A stretch of DNA of 64,000 nt from Paenibacillus oenotherae. Its GTDB lineage: Bacteria > Bacillota > Bacilli > Paenibacillales > Paenibacillaceae. A program made the translations under genes and the position numbers. Positions 58,882-64,000 of the stretch are shown here, piece after piece. How positions within the stretch are numbered: position 1 is the first letter of the stretch; each line of letters opens with the position of its first letter. The stretch covers positions 1-64,000 of the forward strand of contig NZ_JAHZIJ010000017.1 of assembly GCF_019443105.1 (NCBI RefSeq), given 5' to 3'. The notes under the pieces were generated by a model. That model was not told where the DNA came from and ran no database searches. It saw nothing but the letters and a program-made list of their open reading frames with translations.

Positions 58882-60180
58882 TTATTTTGAGCCTGCTTTC
58901 CATCTTAAACCCCAGTTATAGGCCTCGTCCAGCTCGCGGTGACCGGAGTAGAATTGTACGAGACGTTCTATGCTGAAGGTCTGGTCATTCACATTCTTGA
59001 TCAAAGCGATCGCACACATACCTTTACGGTTGTTATGCTCGTCCATTCTTACGATAATATCAGGTCCCCCGCTTTGCTTCAAGGTCACGACACCATCGGC
59101 CTCCGACCAATTGGTTGCACCCTGATAGATGAAGGTGAATACCAGCAGGCGCTTAATCTCCGACAGCTTGTTGCCGTTGATGCGAATGTTCTCTCCTGAC
59201 TTGACCGAGCCTGTGCGGTCATCGCCATCCAGCTCTACATATGGAGCACGCTGGAAATTGCCGAACGCCTCGCCAAGCGCCTGGACAACGCCCTTATCTC
59301 CATTCTTAAGCTCATAGAGGCAGGCCAGATCCAGATCAACACCGCTGCTGCCGCCAAACCACCCTTTCTTCTGAGTAGTCTGATTCCAGTTCAGATTAAT
59401 GAGAATCTCTCCAAGAGGCCCGTTCTTCTGCAGATTGATGGAATCCCCGCGCTTCTTAAGCTCGATCTTGTTCAAATTAACCGGATTGCCCGCTGGCGGC
59501 GTAGACACCGGTGGAGCTGGCGGCGCCGGCGGTGGACTATTCTGGACCTTAGGCGGCTGAACGACAGGTGCCGGAGGAGGAGCAGGGTTCGATGACGGCG
59601 GTGACGGGGCATCCGCTTTGACCTCAATACCGTAGTTCCTGCAGAGATCAGCAAGGCCGCCGGAGAATCCGGATGCGATGGCTGAGAATTTCCACTCCCC
59701 GTTATGTCTATATAACTCTCCCACGACAATAGCGGTCTCGACGGAGAAGGAGCTTTCGAGGTTGAATCGGATGACTTCGCTGCCTGTACTGCCATCCATA
59801 ATCCGAAGGTAACAATCCTGAACAGAGGAGAAGCTCTGCTTGCGCTGTTCTCCTTCATATACAGTTAGCGTCAGTGCAACACGTTCGTATTGCGGCGGTA
59901 TGTTGCGAAGCTGCACAGCCAACTGCTCATTGTCAGTCACACCGGCATAAGCCTGCTTGTTGGCATTGATCGAGACAGCGCCGCTTGCACCTGACGGATT
60001 ACCGTAAAAAATCAAATCCTCATCACGAGTTACCTTGCCATTACCACCGATAATGAATGCAGAGAAGTCAAGCTCAATCTGTCCCGTATTACGCCAGCCC
60101 ATGCCAATGACCAATGATGTCAAGGAAGCGTTGTTTTTCGTAATATCGGCTTTCTGACCTTTTATCATACTAACGGACAC
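58882..60180 (-). CDS. TerD-TerA fusion protein
   Basis: 432 residues from the GTG at 60180 (AAAGGG eight bases upstream); this gives the family start MSVSMIKGQKADIT and avoids an extra three codons. N-terminal TerD domain (about 1-185: LIGMGWRN-type core and FSVETAIVVGELYRHNGEWK), then a long Pro-rich linker (about 190-240), then a C-terminal TerA-like domain (about 245-432, INLQKNGPLGEILINLNWNQ, GVDLDLACLYELKNGD, IIVRMDEH). The N-terminal TerD lacks the full acidic calcium loop ([13 protein letters not shown]) of its neighbours, having NKQAYAGVTDNEQ instead, so it may not bind calcium. Confidence 0.85.
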   Translation of the reverse strand: MSVSMIKGQKADITKNNASLTSLVIGMGWRNTGQIELDFSAFIIGGNGKVTRDEDLIFYGNPSGASGAVSINANKQAYAGVTDNEQLAVQLRNIPPQYERVALTLTVYEGEQRKQSFSSVQDCYLRIMDGSTGSEVIRFNLESSFSVETAIVVGELYRHNGEWKFSAIASGFSGGLADLCRNYGIEVKADAPSPPSSNPAPPPAPVVQPPKVQNSPPPAPPAPPVSTPPAGNPVNLNKIELKKRGDSINLQKNGPLGEILINLNWNQTTQKKGWFGGSSGVDLDLACLYELKNGDKGVVQALGEAFGNFQRAPYVELDGDDRTGSVKSGENIRINGNKLSEIKRLLVFTFIYQGATNWSEADGVVTLKQSGGPDIIVRMDEHNNRKGMCAIALIKNVNDQTFSIERLVQFYSGHRELDEAYNWGLRWKAGSK

Positions 60181-60252
60181 GTCAGTCACCCTTTTTGTTT
60201 AGTATGGAGCAGAGAGGCTGGGCGAATCCGCATCCCAGCCGCCAGGACGCAG

Positions 60253-60840
60253 CTATTGCACATCAAGACCGTAGTTCTGGCACAGCGCACGAAGACCGCC
60301 GGAGAATCCGGAGCCTACCGCCTGGAACTTCCAGTCCGCACCGTGACGATACAGCTCGCACACAACAACCGCAGTCTCGACCGAGAAATCCTCGCCCAGA
60401 TCGTAGCGCAGAATTTCGCGGTTCGTCGTCTCATCAACAATACGAACGAACGCATTGCTTACTTGTCCGAAATTTTGATTGCGTGCAGCAGCATCATGAA
60501 TCGTAACGGTGATGCCAATGCGCTCCGTCTGAGCAGGCACTTTGGAGAAGTCCACTTTAATCTGCTCATCGTCGCCGTCGCCTTCACCGTCACGGTTATC
60601 GCCCGTATGCGTAACCGAGCCATTGCCAGCCGTCAAGTTATTATAGAAGACGAAATCCTCAATTCCTTTCGCCCGTCCATCACCATGCAGCAGAAATGCG
60701 CTTGCATCAAGGTCAAATGCATGCCCGCCAGAGTAACGGTTCGTATCCCAACCCAAGCCGACAATTACCTTGGTTAAGCCCGGGTTAGATTTGGTCAGAT
60801 CAATACGTTGTCCTTTCGACAGGTTAATACTCACACGCAT
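60253..60840 (-). CDS. terD: TerD-family stress protein (3)
   Basis: 195 residues. One TerD domain: KGQRIDLTKSNPG start, [13 protein letters not shown], acidic calcium-binding loop [20 protein letters not shown], and [20 protein letters not shown]. TerD proteins bind calcium through two acidic sites and are thought to act as membrane-associated scaffolds in envelope and tellurite stress. It follows a TerD remnant; a small gap of 13 bp separates them. Cys in CELYRH replaces the Gly of the paralogs. Confidence 0.93.
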   Translation of the reverse strand: MRVSINLSKGQRIDLTKSNPGLTKVIVGLGWDTNRYSGGHAFDLDASAFLLHGDGRAKGIEDFVFYNNLTAGNGSVTHTGDNRDGEGDGDDEQIKVDFSKVPAQTERIGITVTIHDAAARNQNFGQVSNAFVRIVDETTNREILRYDLGEDFSVETAVVVCELYRHGADWKFQAVGSGFSGGLRALCQNYGLDVQ

Positions 60841-60853
60841 CCCTCGCCCTCAA

Positions 60854-61012
60854 TTAGTTGTCCTTGCACTTCGCGTCGAAGTCGAATCCCGTTCCACCGT
60901 CATACCTGGCTGCATCCGAGCCATATCCTGCGATAGCAGACGATACTCCGGGATTCGGCTTCGTCAAATCCACCTGATATCTCTTCGCCAATTGATCGTC
61001 TTGCACCTGCAC
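60854..61012 (-). pseudogene. Truncated TerD remnant, N-terminal 50 residues
   Basis: From the GTG at 61012 the frame reads VQVQDDQLAKRYQVDLTKPN, PGVSSAIAGYGSDAARYDGG, TGFDFDAKCKDN and stops. Aligned to the neighbouring TerD proteins this matches residues about 3-47 ([29 protein letters not shown]) with degeneration and then ends. The calcium loop and the rest are missing. It lies downstream of a terminator and before terD(3), so it is probably a decayed duplicate; a very short expressed peptide is not excluded because AAGGGGG precedes the GTG. Confidence 0.7.
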
Positions 61013-61027
61013 ACGCCCCCTTGCAGT

Positions 61028-61061
61028 AAAAAGAATGAAGACCGCCGCAAGCGGCGGCCTT
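61028..61061 (-). terminator. Intrinsic terminator after terD(2)
   Basis: AAGGCCGCCGC, loop, GCGGCGGTCTT, followed on the minus strand by cattctttttac. It starts 8 bp after the terD(2) stop and lies upstream of the remnant, so part of the transcript may stop here. Confidence 0.75.
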
Positions 61062-61068
61062 AGCTGCA

Positions 61069-61650
61069 TTAGGAAACGGAAAGTCCGTAATCGCGAGCAA
61101 GTCCTCCAAGACCATCCTTAAAGCCGCTGCCGATCGCGTTGAATTTCCATTCGCTGCCATTGCGGTAAAGCTCGCCAACGACAACTGCAGTCTCAACGGA
61201 GAAGTCCTCTCCAAGATCATAGCGCACAAGCTCTTCGTTCGTTGCTTCGTTCACGATACGAACGAAAGCGTTGGATACTTGTCCGAAGTTCTGGCTGCGG
61301 GAATCCGCATCATGAATCGTAATCGCGAATGCGATTTTGTCAGTCTCAGCAGGCACTGCGGAGAGATCAACCTTTACTTGCTCATCGTCGCCATCACCTT
61401 CGCCTGTACGGTTGTCGCCTGTATGTACGACCGAACCGTTAGAGTTCTGGGTGTTGTTGTAGAAAATAAAATCTTTATCGCTGCCTACTTTACCGGTAGC
61501 GCTAACGCAGAATACGGAAGCATCCAGGTCGAATGCATGTCCGCCATCATATTTGTTTGTATCCCAGCCAAGACCAACGATTACTTTGCTCAAACCTGGA
61601 TTTGTTTTCGTCAAATCGATTTTCTGACCTTTTTGCAAACTGATTGCCAT
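61069..61650 (-). CDS. terD: TerD-family stress protein (2)
   Basis: 193 residues, single TerD domain, start [19 protein letters not shown]. Core [20 protein letters not shown], calcium loop [20 protein letters not shown], and [20 protein letters not shown]. It is the closest by eye to B. subtilis YceD/YceE. AAGGAG precedes the start. It lies 29 bp after terD(1) and is followed by a terminator. Confidence 0.95.
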   Translation of the reverse strand: MAISLQKGQKIDLTKTNPGLSKVIVGLGWDTNKYDGGHAFDLDASVFCVSATGKVGSDKDFIFYNNTQNSNGSVVHTGDNRTGEGDGDDEQVKVDLSAVPAETDKIAFAITIHDADSRSQNFGQVSNAFVRIVNEATNEELVRYDLGEDFSVETAVVVGELYRNGSEWKFNAIGSGFKDGLGGLARDYGLSVS

Positions 61651-61679
61651 TGATTAACACTCCTTATAGGTTATATAAA

Positions 61680-62279
61680 TTACGTATATCGGCGCGCAAG
61701 GATGTTGATATGAGCCGCATGTGCTCCCTCGCCGATAGCGCTAAATTTCCACTCGCCGTTATGCCGGTAAATTTCCCCGACGATTAATGCTGTCATGCCG
61801 GAATAGTTATCCGTCAGATTAAAGCGGATCAGTTCCGAGTTGTTCGCCGGATTCAAGACTCGAATGTAAGCGGATTTGATCATGCCGAAGTCTTGCTTGC
61901 GATTCTCGCAGTCGTAAATGTTGACCGCCATAAGCACTCGCTCCACATCAGCCGGCACGCTCTGCAAATCAATATTGATTTGCTCGTCGTCACCATCGCC
62001 TTCACCTGTCAGATTGTCGCCGGTATGAACAACGGACCCGCATGGGCTCTTCAGGTTATGAAAGCACACGAGGTTCTTTTCTTTAGTAATTTTGCTGTTC
62101 GCATCCAAAAGGAGCGCAGAAGCGTCACAGTCAATGTTCACCGCAGATTTCTTCTTGCCGAAGAAGCCCTTCGTCTCCACTTCCGCCGGATCCCATCCAA
62201 GTCCAACCGTAATACGGGTAAGCCCTGCATTACCTTTTGTAAGATCGACCTTCTGGCCCTTAACGAGACTGATTCCCAC
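61680..62279 (-). CDS. terD: TerD-family stress protein (1), first gene of the locus
   Basis: 199 residues. TerD domain with start MGISLVKGQKVDLTKGNAG, then an insertion (GWDPAEVETKGFFGKKKSAV) seen in the YceC-type subgroup, the NIDCDASALLLDA strand, calcium loop [20 protein letters not shown], and LTDNYSGMTALIVGEIYRH. It is the first gene of the ter locus; upstream are a SigW-type promoter (62381-62409) and a possible SigA promoter (62322-62351). The set of TerD genes followed by terC is the yceCDEF order of B. subtilis. Confidence 0.94.
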   Translation of the reverse strand: MGISLVKGQKVDLTKGNAGLTRITVGLGWDPAEVETKGFFGKKKSAVNIDCDASALLLDANSKITKEKNLVCFHNLKSPCGSVVHTGDNLTGEGDGDDEQINIDLQSVPADVERVLMAVNIYDCENRKQDFGMIKSAYIRVLNPANNSELIRFNLTDNYSGMTALIVGEIYRHNGEWKFSAIGEGAHAAHINILARRYT

Positions 62280-62321
62280 AGATTACACCTCCCTTCGTTT
62301 ACAGTAGTTGGTTCTAGTACT

Positions 62322-62351
62322 AGTATAAGCCTAGCGACTCACTTACCGCAA
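62322..62351 (-). promoter_or_regulatory. Possible SigA promoter of terD(1)
   Basis: On the minus strand TTGCGG (62351-62346), 18 bp, TATACT (62327-62322). It lies about 45 bp before the start codon. Confidence 0.5.
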
Positions 62352-62380
62352 ACTACAAAATGCTCTACTTGCTACCTAGG

Positions 62381-62409
62381 TATACGTCATGCATGGAATC
62401 AAGGTTTCA
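62381..62409 (-). promoter_or_regulatory. SigW-type ECF promoter of the ter locus
   Basis: On the minus strand TGAAAC (62409-62404), 17 bp, CGTATA (62386-62381). This is an exact match to the B. subtilis SigW/SigM-type consensus words. Predicted start about 62374, giving a leader of about 95 nt. Confidence 0.78.
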
Positions 62410-62605
62410 ATAAAATATTCCGGCCCCATTGTTTTTTGTCGTATGGATATAATATACATAATAATGTCGAAATGAACCACTATATTTCAAGTAAGTATGT
62501 ATACAAAGCCGTATTAGATTCCATTCATTTCACTACTTTTAATATTGTACGGACAGCCTCTATAATGGAACAGAGATATAAATCCATTCGACGGAGGTTG
62601 CATGA

Positions 62606-63577
62606 ATGAAACCGTTCCCGCTTCAGGACAGAGGAATTCCCGCTAGTCAGCTTGTATTAGGATCCATGCGGCTTGGCGGAGGCTGGGACCAGAGCCCGTT
62701 GACGGCCGCTCATTATAAGGAAGGTCATGAGGCTGTAGATACGGCGCTGGAAATTGGAATCAATATGTTCGATCACGCGGACATCTACACGTATGGCAAG
62801 GCTGAGAAGGTATTCGGCAAGGTGCTGCAGGAGCGCCCGGAGCTTCGCTCCAAGATTCTGATTCAATCCAAATGCGGCATACGTCTGGCAGACGAGCATA
62901 ATCCGCAGCGTTACGATTTTTCCAAGCCATATATTATAAGCAGTGTTGATGGCATTCTGGAGCGGCTTGGCGTTGAATATATCGACTTCCTGCTGCTGCA
63001 TCGCCCTGATCCGCTCGTTGAGCCGGAGGAGGTCGCCAGCGCGATCCACGAACTGAAAGCCTCAGGCAAGGTGCGCTGGTTCGGTGTGTCCAACATGAGC
63101 GCAGGCCAGATCAAGCTGCTTCAAGCATACAGCGACGAGCCGTTCATCGTGAATCAACTGGAGATGAGTCTGCTCAAGACAGGATTCGTGGATACTGGAA
63201 TATCCGTCAATCAAGAGATCGCAAGAAACAATGTGTTCCCGGAAGGAACGCTTGAGCATTGCCGCCAAGAGAACATCCAGCTCCAATCATGGAGTCCTCT
63301 TGCCCAGGGGCTGTTCTCCGGCAAAGCATTGGACGGTCAAAGCGAAGCTGTCGTCCAAACAGCAGCGCTCGTCAGGCAGCTTGCCGAAGAGAAAGGAACA
63401 ACAGCAGAATCCATCGTGCTGTCATGGCTTATGCGCCATCCCGCAGGCATACAGCCCGTTATCGGCACCATTAACCCGGCACGTATCCGTGCTTGCAAGG
63501 ATGCCGCAACTTTGCGTCTGACACGCGAAGAATGGTATGCGCTGTATACAAGCTCCCGCGGAGCTAGAATGCCTTAG
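62606..63577 (+). CDS. Aldo/keto reductase, YdhF-like
   Basis: 323 residues, TIM-barrel NADPH reductase. The catalytic set is present: Asp in FDHADIYTYG with the Tyr of that motif, Lys in IQSKCGI, and His in FLLLHRPDPL. Cofactor part reads SWSPLAQGLFSG and GTINPARIRAC. Length and opening (LQDRGIPASQLVLGSMRLGGGWD) match the E. coli YdhF group, reducing aldehydes or ketones. Substrate unknown. GGAGG precedes the start. Closed by the terminator at 63648-63695. Confidence 0.9.
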   Translation: MKPFPLQDRGIPASQLVLGSMRLGGGWDQSPLTAAHYKEGHEAVDTALEIGINMFDHADIYTYGKAEKVFGKVLQERPELRSKILIQSKCGIRLADEHNPQRYDFSKPYIISSVDGILERLGVEYIDFLLLHRPDPLVEPEEVASAIHELKASGKVRWFGVSNMSAGQIKLLQAYSDEPFIVNQLEMSLLKTGFVDTGISVNQEIARNNVFPEGTLEHCRQENIQLQSWSPLAQGLFSGKALDGQSEAVVQTAALVRQLAEEKGTTAESIVLSWLMRHPAGIQPVIGTINPARIRACKDAATLRLTREEWYALYTSSRGARMP

Positions 63578-63589
63578 TTCTTGTACACC

Positions 63590-63990
63590 CCCAAAAGGGA
63601 TGTCCAGTAAGTCCAATATTCAATGAACCAGTCCCAAATGATGGAAGAAGATGCCTCCAAAAACCACTAAAGGTGGGACTGGAAGCATCTTTTTCATTAT
63701 ATAGGGGACTCATAGTGGGGACTCTGAAATCATCAAACAACGTTCTGGGGCAACCCATTCTCCAAGCATTTTGAAGGCAGAGTGACGGAGTAAAAAACCT
63801 GCGAATGTGCATGAATTTCGGTTACAAGACGCCACAATGGTAAAATTCCTGCGATCATACATGAATTTTAGAACAAATCGAACGTTATGGGGAAACGAAG
63901 GTGAAGTGCCTGCAATCTGGCAGGAATTTCACCTTCATGGGGTCAGAAACGAGGAAAAAACTGCGGTTTCGCATGTTTCGTCTGCTGGCA
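63590..63990 (+). repeat. Dispersed palindromic repeat, copy E
   Basis: Contains ctccaagcattttgaaggcagagtgacggagta, signature tgcgaatgtgcatgaatttcg at 63800, a catgaatttt block, the hairpin GAAGGTGAA...TTCACCTTC (63897-63936) and gaaacgaggaaaaaactgc. The preceding part (63597-63720) matches the reverse complement of 434-560, including the terminator hairpin. Confidence 0.8.
63648..63695 (+). terminator. Intrinsic terminator of the aldo/keto reductase gene
   Basis: AAGATGCCTCC pairs with GGAAGCATCTT, with an inner CCACT/GGTGGG part, then tttttcatt. A relative of the hairpin at 439-494, inverted. Confidence 0.75.
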
Positions 63991-64000
63991 TCTCGCTTGT

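Larger units (their letters stand above)
62280..62605. other. Divergent intergenic region between terD(1) and the aldo/keto reductase
   Basis: No gene. Holds the two minus-strand promoter candidates for terD(1) and, on the plus strand, a TATAAT (62561-62566) with a weak -35 for the reductase. Confidence 0.65.
63578..64000. other. Gene-free right end with terminator and repeat copy E
   Basis: No gene in these 423 bp. They hold the reductase terminator and the repeat copy, which continues to the window edge. Confidence 0.65.

Noticed and set aside
1-64000. CRISPR arrays, tRNA or rRNA genes, prophage genes
   Set aside because: None seen. The tandem repeats present have no unique spacers, and no cas, integrase or phage structural genes are present.

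Overview
The window reads as chromosome of a spore-forming Gram-positive bacterium of the Paenibacillus group. Support: Bacillus-type ribosome binding sites with frequent GTG and TTG starts, A/T-tailed intrinsic terminators, and Firmicutes families side by side (XylR/xylO control of xylAB, bacilliredoxin, a KinB-like kinase, xpaC-telA, EcsAB-like transporter, paired SMR pumps with a TetR gene). There is no rRNA, tRNA, phage or CRISPR array. The only clear mobile element is the start of an IS256-type transposase at the left edge, inserted in a copy of a dispersed palindromic repeat that recurs at least five times here.

Layout. 1-575: IS end, repeat copy and a terminator. 575-12060: NlpC/P60 wall hydrolase, TetR with an SMR pair and a palindromic operator, manganese-type CDF exporter, zinc-ribbon protein, ABC-F ATPase, Gfo/Idh/MocA oxidoreductase, metallo-beta-lactamase-fold hydrolase, CvfC-like HEAT protein and transglutaminase-like protein. 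12061-12882: a 13-bp minisatellite and a repeat copy. 12883-17010: DHA2-type efflux pump and the RNA polymerase recycling ATPase HelD. 17011-17897: no genes, but promoter- and terminator-like signals and a repeat copy. 17898-30267: housekeeping genes (eda, mutY, acpS, modB, nadE, bacilliredoxin), a cytochrome c lipoprotein, and a sensor-kinase operon with an Lgt-like protein lacking the catalytic motifs. 30799-33373: EcsAB-like ABC system with an unknown gene nearby.

33576-45204 is a sugar-use region: xylB and xylA with xylR divergent across a perfect xyl operator, then a MalFG-type importer without its own ATPase, its binding protein, two tandem cytoplasmic esterases with Ig-like and starch-binding-like C-terminal domains, and a divergent LacI-family regulator with a perfect 16-bp palindrome between.

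45301-48814 is the strongest candidate for an undescribed system: an ECF sigma factor behind its own ECF-type promoter, overlapped by a gene for a short cytoplasmic segment, one membrane span and a complete extracellular solute-binding fold, overlapped in turn by a second solute-binding lipoprotein. No permease is attached. It looks like a ligand-sensing sigma/anti-sigma pair, comparable in logic to SigI/RsgI but with a transport-type binding protein as the sensor.

48884-62279 holds an MFS exporter, a GIY-YIG/DUF2087 gene pair, a SigW-like sigma factor without an adjacent anti-sigma gene, and a tellurite-type stress locus (three single-domain TerD proteins, a TerD remnant, a TerD-TerA fusion, TerC, C-C lyase, phosphoribosyltransferase, XpaC, TelA). 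The first terD is preceded by a SigW-type promoter (TGAAAC, 17 bp, CGTATA), so the SigW-like factor 10 kb away may control it. The window closes with an aldo/keto reductase, its terminator and another repeat copy.
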